The notes below the pieces were generated by a model. That model searched no databases, had not been told where the DNA came from, and worked only from the letters and a program-made list of their open reading frames with translations. DNA of 64,000 nucleotides from Liolophura sinensis (Eukaryota; Mollusca; Polyplacophora; Chitonida; Chitonidae). Numbering within the stretch: the stretch's first letter is position 1; every line of letters starts with the position of its first letter. The position numbers and the translations under genes were made by a program. Below, one piece after another: positions 38,305 to 53,300 of this stretch. The stretch is from positions 15,923,385 to 15,987,384 of the forward strand of contig NC_088295.1 of the NCBI RefSeq assembly GCF_032854445.1, given 5' to 3'.

Positions 38305-41300
38305 ATGGAGCTTGCTCGGTCTATGTTTGGTGGCCACTCCAACGAGGGTTACAGCCGCAAAGCGACGCAAGGTGAGATAAGCAGCGTGCTGAATATGTCA
38401 AACTGTTACAACAACAACATCTTTATTTCTTCGATCGGACACCTGTTCAGTTTGATTTTATCAATAAATGATCAGTTCAGCTAGATATTTGATAAACTCC
38501 AGGCGATTTGCTTCAGACGTGGTTATGGGCAGTAGAGTGAGATTGTAAAGTTGATAGCATAAATTCACAGTTATTGAGATAATAGGGCCATGATATATAG
38601 ATGGACGGTTCTGTGTGAATGACATCTGACATTGACGTGACACAACAGTCAACATTACAGTCAGTGACATTACGACCAGAAACAATGCATGAATTAAATG
38701 ACACCCTCTCATTTCATTTCAACACGACCTTGAGGACACACCACCAAGTATTTTGTGAAATTCAAAAGTTGTCAGCCAGTGATTTAATTAACTCTATTTT
38801 GTATAAATCATTTTAGTAAAGTTTAAAATATGTCCTTCCGTCAGTTAAAAATGTATTATTTATAAGCTAGATAATCGTTCAACACTGGAAATAATGTAAT
38901 AATTTAAGTTTGTGCAGGACGTAACTGGGCAATTTTCCATTAAAATTTCATTAAAAATTTACTTACCCAGCAGTTTGTCCTGTACCATACAATTGGTCAT
39001 TGTCAAAATACTATATCATGCAGGACATTGTGTTTGTTGTGCTGCTTATTTCTGTCATCGTCGTTTTGACAGGAGCATCAATATGCTTGTAAAGAAATAG
39101 CCCTGAATGACTTGTTTTTTTATGTTTGGACTGGCGCTCCAAATATTTATCAACCCAATAGTCATTGTACTCAGACTAATGACTTTTTTTATGAATAATG
39201 CTTGTGCTACCAGTACAAGACTGGACACACAGTCGACTGCCCAAGATTCTGCACAGCTCTATTTTTTTCATGTTTATCAAAGTCCTTGTCAGAAAAACTT
39301 AACATTGGCATTAAAACTATGATTTTGAGACCTGTATGTGCCTTTTCACAGGCCAAACTAAACAGTACTTTAGTTTTATGTTATTTTCCTTAACAACAGT
39401 CCAGCATGACAAGTCTTAACCTTTAAAACCAATTTATTTCAATTTATTTCCTTTTGCTGAGAGCCAATTGCCACCAGCACAATTACTGATTGGGGTGAGT
39501 TAGCTTAGTGGGATGGAATGTCATTGGCATTCAAGGCTTGTAGTAGAAAGATTCATACATGCTACTTTGTGGATGAAAATTGACATGTTATCATGTATGA
39601 CACACAAACAACTCGTGCAAGTGTATGTGATTTTATCTGTAATTTGCTTCAGTATTTAACATATTATTATGTACACTCCCTATTTGCCAGATCCTGTGAC
39701 AAGGACAAATGGAATAACACTTAAACAACATGTAAACATGTTAAGGTAGGGAAGCAGATGGTGTGGATAATAACAAGATTTCTCTTCCGTGCAAATTTGT
39801 AGGGCAGTGTTTGTTCATCTCTTGAATACATGAAGAAGCACAATAACTACTGCACATTTGGATTATCCATGTAGGCTCACACTATCACTGTGGCCATGGT
39901 CTTGGTGGCCTAGTTAATAGAGAGCCAATCAAAAGGGCAAAATGCCTCAGAGACAAGGAAAATTCATGAACAAAATATTATTGGATGGTTTATGTCGTGT
40001 GATCCAACTTAAACAACAATAATGACTCCATGTGTGAGCTAGGCAAGAAAATGGGGATGGAGATTTAAAGAAAATCCAGCAATATAAATTAAAAGCATTT
40101 CAGAAAGCTGACTGGCAGTGGAAAGTCACTGCATTTCAATGTACCCAAAGTTAGGTCAACAGCAACAACTACAGGTTCGTCCAAAATGTTAAAAAGGTAT
40201 GCCATTGTTGCAGTGTTCTGCTAGTCATCCTCATTAAAGTGAAAGGTAGCACCCGACTAATATGTATGTCCACTGAAAGATTGCCATTCAAAATGTTTTA
40301 AACCGGCATTAAGTATTTTTTTTCAACCTGATAAAAGTTTAGTGAAACTGCGTCTCATCACAGCTTCAGCGTGTCTCCATTATCAACAGCAAGGTGACGT
40401 CACGTTTACTCTAGGCCTCTAACATTGAAGGTATTTCCCACATAATAGTCTAAGTAGTAGCCTATGGCAGAAAAAAGTTGTGGATTATAGTGATGAATAT
40501 AAGCGTCATGTCCGACATTCGTATACCAATCGCAGTCCTTAAAGGGCGTTTCAAGTTGATAATCGGCAGAACCATATCCAAAACAACTTTTAACACTAGC
40601 TCCCAAAGACAAAGGTATGTAAGAAATAATAGGAAATAAAGCCGGTAACACACGATAGAAGCGGTAATCAGTTCCAGGTACAAATTACATATCAGACTTC
40701 AAATTCATAGTCCATGAATGAGTTCCAGGTCAAATAACAATTAAACAAAAGGCATCTCAGTTGCGCTTTGATTGCAACTGTTCATAAAGGCATCATGCAG
40801 ATGTAATGAGCATGGCTGCCTTTACGGCCCCTAACCCCAGGTTAAACTGTGTGAGATACAGTTAGAAAATGGCGAGCGTCATTTGAAGGACCAGGTTATA
40901 AATAGCTTTCTAGGAAATATGACATACAGCAAGAGTATTTCTTTCACTGCTTGAACTGTTCATACAGTAGGCCTACTACATCATTTATACAGTTTATGAG
41001 TAGCCTGAAGATGCATGGCCTGGGTACTGCTGGTTTGGGTCGTAGCCTCTGGAAGGGTTGTGCGGGTAGCGGTAATTCTGACCACTAGTAAATGTTTACA
41101 GAATTACAATATGATGGTTGTACAAGTGGATTCGTGCTCAGTTCTGATGCAAATGGCAATAGATCCAAGCACCACTGAGGCTGATCTAGGCATTCGAAGG
41201 TCGCTGGATTTTATGCTTAAGTTTTGTAGTGGTGGCTTCTAAAATGAGAGCAGTGCTGACCTAGATATCGCAGACGCCACAGAAAGCACCTCGGCTTAAC

Positions 41301-44300
41301 GTTTCAATAACTTTACTCTATGTTATTAAAGACAACAGAAAAAACATGCCTTGTATGCGAGAAAGACAAGGGGGAAAATTCAAATTCTTCAGTTGTCATA
41401 AATTCAGGGAAAAAAAAAAGATTTAGTTTATTTTAAGCATTGTCCAGTGAGATGGCATTTTCTCATTCCCATAAACCTTCAACATGGCTAATGAATTTAT
41501 CACTGACTCTGATATTAGTTATTTAGCGACTGCACTAAACGCTGACATGAACAACAGAAATTGTATTTGTATAACATCGTGTCTAAGTAGGGGAGATGTC
41601 TACTGGGGAGATGTATGCAGTTTGGGTCGAGACAGTAGGCCTATGCTGCTGTATGACATACATGTAGTTTGTGATACCGTCATTATAGATTACACGGCTT
41701 GTAAATCAACTGATTTTACGTCTGCGGTGATACAGGCCTGTCCCACAACACAGTGTGAAATGGCCCTTGGGCTACACATAAATAAATAGTTGTAAGCGAT
41801 CGCAAAATGTCTTATGCACTAGTTCTGTGTTATCATATGTCACATTATGGAATGTATGGATATAGGCTATGTCACAGCGTAGGTTGATCAACCTGATAGC
41901 AACATGTTTGATTGGATAAAATTCTCAAGATGGCTGCCTTGATCAGCTCCAGCCATTTGTGCAGTATTGACATTTTGTTGTACATGTTTTTTGGTGAAAT
42001 CTGATTAAAATGATAAAGTATTGTACTTTACTTTTTAGAAAGCTTGAATATAATCCTTTCGATGGAAGTATGTCTTAGCCAGATGCAGTCTTGTCCTTTA
42101 ACATACAAGTGGTTAAACACAAGTGTGATGGGGAATTTAGTCAGGGGTTTAGTCACCTCTGCTGTCTATTTAATGATTCTTCATACAAAAGCCAGTGTGT
42201 GCAGCCTCGTTTCATTGGTTGACATAGCTTGTACATTTAACGTCGCGGGAAATTCCCCAAGTTGGCCTACAACAGAGAATGAACCTGTGTTAATCAGCAG
42301 CTGGGACAAGCATGGCAAGGTATCGACATGAGCATGATTATCCATGCTGCTAAAGGGCTATGTTAAACTCCATACCGTTATTAGAATTATGTACTGCAGT
42401 AATTTGGTTATGTAATACTGAAGTGTGTATAGAGTTCAACGGAGGGTAAAATGTGATGAATTTTGATTAATTCAGAAAGCTCATTACCATTGGAATTTCA
42501 TACTACATTTGAAACTTAACCGATAGGTGCATCGCTAGACATACATGTACTGTATTTCATGTGAAATTTGGTACGTAAAAATGCACATTAGCTATAGGCT
42601 GATAATTTTGGTGCCAAAAGTTTGGTATATAGGATATAAAATTAATCAAATTTAAAAACTGTAAGTTGCCCTATGAGAATTATGAACTCTTCAGAATCAA
42701 GCAAATTGTGTCACTTGAAAGATGCTGAACTAGGTGAAATACAGTGACAACATCTGATTTGCAGTTATGTTCCTGAAAATGTGCAAAGATGGCTACAGTT
42801 AAGTAGTTGCACTGATTTAAGTTGTTTTTGCACATGTAGTTGCCATCTGTAATTCCATTGAAAGACTGTGGATCTGTATATTACTGGTACTGTGATAAAA
42901 GATGGGGTCTTCATGGTTACAAATAAAGCATTGCAGTCTTGTCATCTGTAATGCTTTCATGGATCACTTATGTTGATTTTGATAGATTCAGAAGAGACTT
43001 AAGATATTTTGATGATGTTCAGTAATAACTTCAATTTAGCAAAATTTTGAAACAAATATCAGAACCCTTCAGTCAGCCATGAAACTAAACATTGCACAGA
43101 CAAGCTTATTACACAAAGAATGTTTTCTCGATATGTATTTTTATGTCCTTGTACATGTATGCTGTAAAACCTGTTCACTTGCTTTACAATTTCTCATTGT
43201 TAGCCTGTTCAGTGGGTTTAGTGCATTGCAACATGATAAAATGATGAGACCAGCATATTTTCTCATTTGAGAAAGGTTTGTGTGTACGCCTAAGTTCCAG
43301 AAAGCTATGCAGGATTTAAAGCAGACAGTCGTGTCAAACTCAAAAGTAAATCTCCACAACGAACAATGTGCTCAACGTTCTCCACGAGATGTTAGTTTTC
43401 AGACACTAGGATACACCAGTGTCTGTGTGTGTGTGCCACCACCCACAGCCATGGAGAATACCTACCGTGATATTTGTCTTCTTGACATTCTCGAGTGTTT
43501 GCCATGAAGAGGATGTAGCAAGGGGTTAAAAATGGTCTCTTTGGTTACTATACTGCAAGTTCTGCTTCTGTATGGCACAAAGTCATCCTAATATCGCTCC
43601 CAAATGTCTGATGTCAATTCCCCAAGAACCGTCTGTCTGCAGCGTTAAAGTATCATCGAAGGGTTAGTTTCTGACATATACATGTACCTATGATTTCGTG
43701 AAGAGAGAAGCTAATGCTGTGGAATAAAAAATATCATGAGAACTGCTAGCAACATATCCACAGAAACACTTAAGATTTATACTATATACTGCCAGCAATT
43801 GAAGCACAAAGTAATAAACTCTTGCCCTCTAATGTAGGCCCTACATTTGGATTTAGCCTATATCAACAACGGTTTTATCAACTTTTGACCCAAAGACGGT
43901 AGTTGTTAACAATTTTGTACATACCAACAAATGGTTAGACAGGTAAAAAATAATGTACCTGTCGAATAGGCAGGTTACCACAGAAAAAATAATACTGCAA
44001 CTCCTGCTATCAAAGTGTAAGGAATGAAAAATACAGAATAACATTGTCATTGAGTTATTGAAATAATTAACCCCATACAGGTTGATGCGAAATAAATGTA
44101 TTAACTTCACTCAGATTCATTCCTCTTGCGGAAGAGCTGAAATAATTACTTTATTCTAGAATGTCTTTGGACAATTCATATGTAGGCCTACATCAACTTA
44201 TATACCAGATAGTCCTGTATAACTACAAAGGAAAGAATCTCTAGGTCAGCCTATGTACATGTGTACATGTATGCACATGTAGGCCTAGGGCCCTATGTCT

Positions 44301-47300
44301 TTTTGTTCGCCCCCTTTCCTACACTCGATCAACATCACACTTTCCAGGTGTATTACTGGTGACCCAAAATAGTGAAGTATTAAGTATTTTTAAAAAAATG
44401 TGTTTTGCGGTACTGCTTTTTGGTAGTACAGTACTCCCTCTCTTTCATAGTTAGGAGTACCATGTACTCCTCTGACAAAAATTATCCATAGAACTGATCA
44501 CGAATGGGGAACGAGTTGAAAGCAAGTAGTTATTCTAAATGTACGCATCATGGAAGAAGAATAAACAGGATTATGTAGGGTATTTATTGGTGCAAAATTT
44601 TCCTATCCTGACTAAGAACCCCTAAAAATTCTATCCCTCAAGGCTGTCATGTACTTGTTGTAGTGTTAATGCAAGCTTGTATCATATCTTCGAACTTGAA
44701 AGGTTTAGCTGGGTGTACAAAAATGTGAGAATCTTATTTATATTGCATGTCACCTAATATTCAACCATTACTAACTTACTTCTTGATCTTAAAGTGTATT
44801 GACCGGCCGCGATAGCACAGTTGGTAGAGCATCCGCTTCGAGAGCGGCAGATCCAGGGTCATTCCTGGGTCAAGTCACACCTAAGACCTTAAAAGAGGAA
44901 GTTGTCGCTTGGCGTTCAGCATGAAGGGGATAAGGCAACGATTGGTTGACCCGTATCAGTATAATGGCTTGGGTGGGGCAGCTTACTTGCCTTCGGTAAG
45001 GCATCTCAGTGAAGCAGCACTAGATAAAAGACGGGTGGAAAACCGTCCTGCAACAAGGAGGCACATTACATGGACTCTAAGGATTCCTTCGTCGTCATAT
45101 GACTGAAAAATTGTTAAGTAAACCCCAAGCACTCACTCACTCCTAAAGTGTTTTGAGAGTTCTTCTGAAAACTGTAAGTTTCCACACTGAAAGTGATCTT
45201 TTTGGTTCTTATTTTGGCTTTAAAATACTTTTTTGCGCAAATTTTATGGCAAACACAGTAAATTTTTTTGAATTCAGTTTTGTTAAAGTTATAATTTGAT
45301 CAGCCAGTTGTAAAGATCCAGTGTAAGTCATGTTGCTTTGTGTTTTAAAGGTTTTTTTTTTGGCTATCAGGGTCACATCATGCTTTTGAAATGTAACCCA
45401 CAAAATTCATTCTGTATATTATCATGAGAAATGTTGTGTATCTGTTCACAGCTGACACCTGTACATTATCTGAAGATGAGGATGATATGGTGCCAGACTC
45501 TGGGGAAGGCCTCAGTGTCTCTGCCACACCCCAGTTCAAGAGCAGTTCTGGCTTCACCCCTACTCCTGGGGGCCCATTCTCTGCCCTCACCCCCTCCATG
45601 TGGCCTCAGGATATCCTTTCTAGACTAAGCAATCCGGTATGCAATTTTAAATAACATGGGATATGTAAAATTATGCAGAAATTGAATGCATAGATGTGTA
45701 CAGAAATCTACTTGTTGCTGTTGAACATTTAATACTGCACAACTAACATTGCACTGCTTTACTGAAAATAAAAGGCAAAAAAATATTTAAATGATACATT
45801 TTCATAAGTGTAAGAGTACACCAAAAAAGACGATCACGAAACATGACCATTGGAAAGTGTTTCATTCATAGCATGATCAGTTATGTTGTATGTGGACAAA
45901 ATGGTGTGATTCTTTCAATTTTGCTGGTTTTGGTAGCCTGAAGATGCGAAAGGCCAGCTGGACTACAGATATGATGAGTTTGGGTTTAAGGTAGAAGAAG
46001 AAGGTAAGAAAATTTATTTAACTGGACAATAACATACATATATCCGTGCAGTTTGCCTTATGTTAGATCTAGAATTTGAGCATTAATCTTGATTATGACA
46101 TATTTGTTTTATACTACATATTTTGTTTTTATGACTTGTTGATGAAACCAATATATTTATCATATGTTTTGGGTGTTCTCATGTAGATGGTCCAGAAGAA
46201 AACTCCAGTAAGTTGTTGAGCACACCTTTTGTAGAGGACCCACAGCATAGGTTGAAATGGACAGCTTACCTGGAATTTACTCACAACAATGAGGTGGGGG
46301 ACCTCACATGGGATAAGGTAAAATGTTCAGGGGTCACTGGTGATTCATTCAGTGTATACTTTTCTTCACACACTCTAAATGACCTAAAATTTTGCCCACA
46401 AACATGCACTTTTAGAGGCACTTAAATGTCACAAAATACTATTTTTGGTGTTGAAACTTATAATTTTCCAGCAGAATATCATCTCATGTTCCAAACAAAG
46501 CGCCGCCGTCGTATAAGTGAAATATTCTTGAGTACGGCGTAAAACACCAATCAATCCAAACAAAGCTGTAAACACCTTTCTAAAATCAGTAGAACTCTCA
46601 GAATGAGGAAATATGGGCAAATCAGTAGTCATGGACAAAATTTATGATCATTTAGGGTAATCCCACAAAGCCCCTGCTTTTCAGCATTATTTTCATGTTA
46701 TTGTAAGCCTAGCTACACTTTTTTTTTAGACAGGTGCTGTTCCTTAACCCTAAAGTGTTAACCCTGGTGCAGTTTTTGTCTGGCACAGTGTTACATAGCT
46801 TTTATGAGGAATGTACTTTTGCAGCCTGCTCCTTTCAATTTCTAACTAGTGTCTATGTATAATGCCATTGACCAACAGTAAATCTGACAAATGTACATGT
46901 ATCTTCAAGAAATTTTTCTACCTTTGACTTCTGTTCCAAGATTTAAGATTTTGTACTGATTTTTATCATTCATTTTACAGGTGGAAATGAGATTGCCCAG
47001 GTCAGAGAAGCTTAGAGGCATGATCAAACAGGGGATTCCCCATTCCCTGCGGCCTCAACTATGGCTGAGGTTATCAGGGGCCCTGGAGAAGAAACACAAA
47101 TCCGACCTGACCTACAAAGATATCGTCAAAGCCAGTGCTAATGATCATCTCATGACTTCCAAACAAATTGAAAAGGTTAGCCTTATGATCTCCTAGAAAT
47201 GCTTCGGAATTTTGATCTATAATAATGAAACAAGCTTACATGTATACCTTAGCTTTATTCCACACTGTGCTCCAAGGACGTATCAACTTTCATGCTACCT

Positions 47301-50300
47301 TAAGATACGTACGTTCAGCATTTGTGATAATTTTATTTACATTTAATAAGATACATAGGAGTTAACAAGTAAGTTGATCATAATTGTAGAATGTGGAGTG
47401 GTTTAACTTCGTCCTGGCAAAATGACAGATGTGTACTATATTGTTCCTAATTGCGAATACAATGTTTTACGCTTTATGCTCTCTCTATTCTTCCCTGCAG
47501 GACCTGCTGAGAACAATGCCGAGTAATGCATGCTTCTGTAACATAAATAGCACAGGAATACCTAGGTTAAGACGAATACTGAGAGGATTAGCCTGGCTCT
47601 ACCCGGACATTGGCTACTGTCAGGGAACAGGAATGGTCAGTATGTTCATGTACAAATTTTCAAGGATATTTTTCCATGTTGTTAACAATGAAAGCATTAT
47701 AATGCCATATGGTGAAATTTTCCAAGTATTGTTTTTAGCTGCATTTTGTTACTTGACTACATTTGTGTACCTGTGCCTGATGCTGTGACAGTTTCTGGCA
47801 GCTTGTACAAGCTTAATATAATGTACATGACTGATTGTTTTGTTTGTCATGCTAGATTGCAGCCTCATTACTATTACTGATGGAGGAGGAAGATACCTTC
47901 TGGATGATGTGTGCAATAATAGAGGACTTGTTACCTGCCTCTTACTACTCCAGTACTCTTATTGGTATACAGGTAAAGAGCACTAACAAACACCGTCAGG
48001 AAAACATTCAGCATACACGTGTTTCTATCTCATTGTCTTTCATATTGTGGATGACGAGCATGATATTTATATTAGTCTGCAGTGAAGCAATATCACTGTT
48101 TAACTGAATGCAGCTGACAGTTGTGGGGCTGTTTGCTCTGTCTTATGTTTGCTGATAAGCAACAATATGCAACGATGCAAATCTGTACATACAAGAGATT
48201 GGTGGTTTACTTTGGACTTGCCAGTTTGCTCCACCCATAATCATGACCGCTATCATATTAGTATATTATTATAGATAACACAACAGTCAAATTTAATAAT
48301 AAAAAATTTGTTATTAGTTACATGTATGTTGTGTGTTTCAGGCTGATCAGAGAGTATTGCGCCAACTGCTGATCAGCTACCTCCCAGATATTGATTTAAT
48401 TCTCAAGGAACATGACATTGGTAAGTTTTCAGTGCCTATTTATGTCTTATTAGCTTATTAGCCAGACGGATTGCGTTGTGAGACATTTAGCACCCCATTT
48501 TTAAAGAACTAACAGCTGAAATTTGCAATTTGTAATCCTATTTACAAAGCTAATGCTTTAAGGTGGACGAGGATTATACACATAAATTGCTATTGCAAAT
48601 ATCTGTTGCTCATGCATTAAAATGGTTATGTTGAAATTATATTCATTCACCTATTTTATCCATAGAAAAACAGATAAAAAAAAAGGAACAAAAAGAAAGA
48701 AGAAATAAGATGTGAAAAAGTGACCATTAGTATCTTATTTGTGGTTATTAAGGAATTGATTACAGTTTTAGCAATATTGCTTGAGTTGATATATTCGTCA
48801 GTAATATTATTTGTACGTAGTACGCTATAGGAATGTCGGTGCAGCATTATTGCTTGAGGAGTATTTATCATATAATATTACTTGAATTGTTCCATCATGA
48901 TAATCTGTGCAGCTTCCTTGTATGCATGTGTTTCAGTACTTCCATGCCTGCATGTTGTGTGTCCTGCTTCCCCCATTCCACTCACAAATACATGCCCACA
49001 CACATGCTCTAAATCTGTATGTGTGTGACTAACAGCCTGCTGCCTGCATGGTGTTTTCCAGAGCTCTCCCTTATCAGCCTTCACTGGTTCCTGACAATAT
49101 TTGCCAGTGTGGTTCACATGAAGGTTTTGCTCCGGATCTGGGACATGTTTTTCTACGAGGGTTCTGTCATTCTCTTCCAGATGACAATGGGCATGTTAAA
49201 AATGAAAGTAAGTTAGGCAGGTTTATTTTTGAGAAGCTAGAGAGCGGGTTCTGGCAAGTGGTTGTAAAGATGCTCGCTTTTAAATGGCTAGAGCACACCA
49301 AATGCAGCTTTTAAAGACAGGAAATTTGTGGATTTCTTCACTTTTACTGTCCCTGTGTATTCGAGTGGCTGTGGATTCAAATGTTTGTTGAGGACCACTT
49401 ATCTTCCTCCGATGTGGTGTGCCTATATATATGTCAGAAAGTTTGCCTGTAAGTTGCCAAAGGTCATTGGTATACCCTGGGCATTTGTTTTTCTCCATCA
49501 ATTAAAACTATAGTGAAGAATTCTTTAGATTGACATTTAACTAGAATCAAAGGATTAAATACATTTTTGAGAAGCCATGGTTAACTTTTATTATCCCCAA
49601 ATTGATGACAACAGTTGAAATGTGCTTTCCATAGAATTTAAGATTCATGTAACTCCCAGTTTTTTCTTCACATAATCTTTGTTTACTTTGAATGACGTGC
49701 TTACAGTAATATTCTGTCAGAGGGTAATATTTCAGAGTTTCCTGACAGGTTTGTATATTTTTACCTACTAAGTACAGATGATGTAGTAGATTGTTTGCGT
49801 GTTTGTTAATGAAGGAGGATGACTTGACTATGATGGACAACTCTGCTCAGATCTTCAATGCCCTGTCCGACGTCCCAGGAGATGTACAGGATGTGGAGGA
49901 TCTCATAGAGGTCTGAACATGCATTATAACACACTAAAACAATGTTGTTTGTTTTTGTGCAGACTTATCTCCCCTTATTTCAATCAGCCAATAACAAAGT
50001 CTGAGGTGATGAATATTGTGTACGTTTTCTTCATACACTGAGTTTCACCTGCCCCACCACAAGAAGACACAGTATATGTTCCTAACACCTAATGACTCCT
50101 CCTCGTCATTTGACCAAAATATTTTTAAGTACAACCAAAACATACATACATACATACACTAGGTTTGTAGTGCTCACATTGTGTAAACCGCTGCTAATGT
50201 TTTCTTTGTTGATCCCCAGGTGTCTTACCGTGTGGCCGGATCCCTGACTGATGTGATCGTGGACTCACATCGAAGGAAGCATCTGGCCTACTTAATGGCT

Positions 50301-53300
50301 GATCAAGGAGCAATAGTAAATCCAGAGTCAACAAAGAACTTGCCAAAGCAGGTGAAAAAATATGCTTCCATGCCACCTTCTTGACACATACATCAAAACA
50401 TATGGCCTTGTTTAATCATTCACTATGTTTATCATCACAGATAGATGTATCACAGTGTAGTTCACAATCTGATAGTCATTTAGAATTTACCAAAATTGTT
50501 GGTGTTTTACAACTAATGAGGCAATTTGTTTCACATGTTTTGGTGAGTAAATATTCTTGGTATTCTTTGTGAACAGCAATTGAACAAACGCCATTTGCGG
50601 CGGTCACGGTCTGTCCTGTCCTTGTTGTTGTGGGGAGAGGCAGAAGATGAGGACTTTGGTAAAGCTAAGAACATTCGACAGACAGAGATCTTGGTAGACA
50701 TGAGGGAGGCCATACTACAGGTTGCTAGACACTTCCAGTCTGTTGATCCTAAAAACAACAAAGTAGTAAGTAACATTTCTGCTGTGTGGTCATGCTAAAA
50801 ATCATATAATATAAACATGACACAATGGAAGAAGGTGGCATTTAATGGTGCTTAGCTAATGTAAATGAATTTAAAAGCTAATTCCAGTATTTACGTGTCA
50901 GAATTCTTTCTATATGATTATGTATATGCAAGTTTAATGTCACCCTCTTTTGATATTTATGTAAAAAATCTTGCCTATTGTGAGCAGAAAAACTGCTAAT
51001 GACAAGCTGTTGGCATGTTGTTTTCTCTGGTCTCAATGAATGCTTGGTGGTGAGTAATGTACACAGGGTGTGCCATCCTGTCCGCCAGTTCCTGCCATTG
51101 TCTTGTTGTCTGTTGTAGAACTTACAAGCTGACTACACTATGGACAGCCACGCCAAGGATCTGGAGAACTACCTCAACGTTGCCAGAAACAGGAGGCGGA
51201 GGGCTAAAGCCTTACTGGACTTTGAGCGGCATGATGATGATGAGCTGGGCTTCAGAAAAAATGACATTATAACTGTAAGTGTACAAAGGGGATCACCTCC
51301 TTGTGCAGTGGAACTATTGAACTCCAATGCATACATACACTGGAAATTTGAATATACAGACATGTTTGCTCTCCTATGTGTATAGAAAAAGCTGAGTATA
51401 CTGACATATTGTCAATGCTAATTGTTTTCAGTGGTCCCAGTCATTATCAGTTTTTGCACCTCTGACTATAGCTGCTTTGAGTTAAGATAGTTTCTTTCTT
51501 TTCATGAATTGACAAGTTTCATCGATGTTGTAATTACCCTATTTCTTCTAATTATTGGGACACTTTTGGGTTTCCTTTTTTTCACATGGGTAGACCATCT
51601 ATTGGACAACGTAATCATATCTTTACTTTTCCAAAATGCTGAAAATGTAATATTCTGCTTTCAGCAAAAAAATTAGAGCAATTAGGGTATATGACTTTTC
51701 AGTGTAGTGTTATGCTTGATGCTGAATCGATTTATGTACATAATTTTTTACACGAATGAAAACTTTTGAATGCATCTCAGGGCTATATGATGGTTTTACT
51801 TGTGATTTTTGTCCAGATAATATCGATGAAGGATGAACACTGTTGGGTGGGAGAACTGAATGGCTTGAGAGGATGGTTTCCTGCTAAGTTTGTAGAACCT
51901 CTGGATGAGAGAAGTAAACATTATACGTCAGCAGGGGATGATTCTATCACAGAAACTATCACAGATCTGGTTAGGGGAACGTAAGTCTGTGTGATAACAC
52001 TGATACAGTTGTTCATTTCCAGCTATGTTTTCTGCTTCAGAGCTGACAACCACTGTCATAGAATTCAAGATGAAGGGGACTTGTTTAAAGGATACAAAAT
52101 CAATGCTGATTGGCTGAGAGTGGAGAAAGGATATCCTAGATAAACCTGCTGGTCACATTCAAATAAATCTGCCACTGATAAAATTCAACTTGGTCTTGGT
52201 GTATAGTTTGAACTTGCTTGTTTCCCACGTCAGCCAGTTGGCCATTCTGTATCCCTGTAAATGTTTACAGCCTAGAGTTATTTAGTGGATCTGGTGCCGT
52301 TCTGAAACTACAGTATGTACAATAGTGCGCAGTACAGCTGGATTCTAGGTGAATATCCTATGCCCTCCTTGCCTGCACGGTCTGCGTATGGTGGGTCGGC
52401 ATTGGTCAGATGGTGTTCGATTATCCATACACCATCAGCGTAGGATCCAGTCAGGATGCACGTACCATATTACCATCATGGTAGCATCGTGGACGTATGA
52501 TCGCCATGTTTTTTTACAACGTTAAATCAAGTACATATATAGATGTACCTTTTGCTACAACAGCTATGCACTTAACATATAAACAATTTTGCGCATATAC
52601 TGTGAAAGTTCTGGAGCCATATCAGCATTTATCAGTGGTAATCAGATGTGAAGCAGTATTAATATGCATGAGTCTATATGCCTGTGTAGTTTGTCACTAA
52701 AAGGACATCCTGTTTCTGCCTGTGCCTATGTACCTTGTACAACATCAGCATGAAAACCATACAACAATGTAACTGTTCAGATGCCTGCAGATTATCTACC
52801 GTACCTAAAGATGACATCACTGCATCTTTCTCCTTATGTTTAGAAATATGTATACTAATGGAAAAAAGTAACTGTGCATCACAGAAAATGGGACAAAACA
52901 AAAGATGTTTGAAAAGTTATAAACCTAACCGTCAATAAACATTTAGCCAAGCATTTTTCATGAAATGTCATGTCACGTATCGCGCGTGGCACGTGCACTT
53001 CGTGTATAATGACATGACTCACATCCTGCATGATGTTTGACACATGAAGTTCACACACCTGATTTCGAAAATTGAAGAACTGTTGATTATTCTTTAGCCT
53101 CTAAATGTTGTGGAAAACACGTTAACTTCAACATAAATTGTGCGTACAACATGCCACGGCTTACAGAAAATCAGCGTCTCCGCGCCGTGGGTATGCTGGA
53201 GACTGGAATGGCCCAGAATGAAGTTGCCAGACATTTTGGTGTCCATCGAAACACGATATCCTCTCTATGGCGACGTTTTCAACAGAATGGGAACACGAGA

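Noticed and set aside
39195-39260. CCHC zinc-knuckle-like peptide ([13 protein letters not shown])
   Set aside because: The second cysteine is replaced by tyrosine and there is no surrounding gag or host-gene frame; at best a relic.
40406-40683. Minus-strand open frame with many Tyr/Asp residues in SGSM3 intron 1
   Set aside because: No family recognised and no flanking exon; could be a TE fragment but is not supportable.
44803-44880. tRNA-like sequence with A-box tagcacagttggtagagc
   Set aside because: The B box is eroded, there is no closing acceptor stem, and it is the head of a SINE with target duplication.
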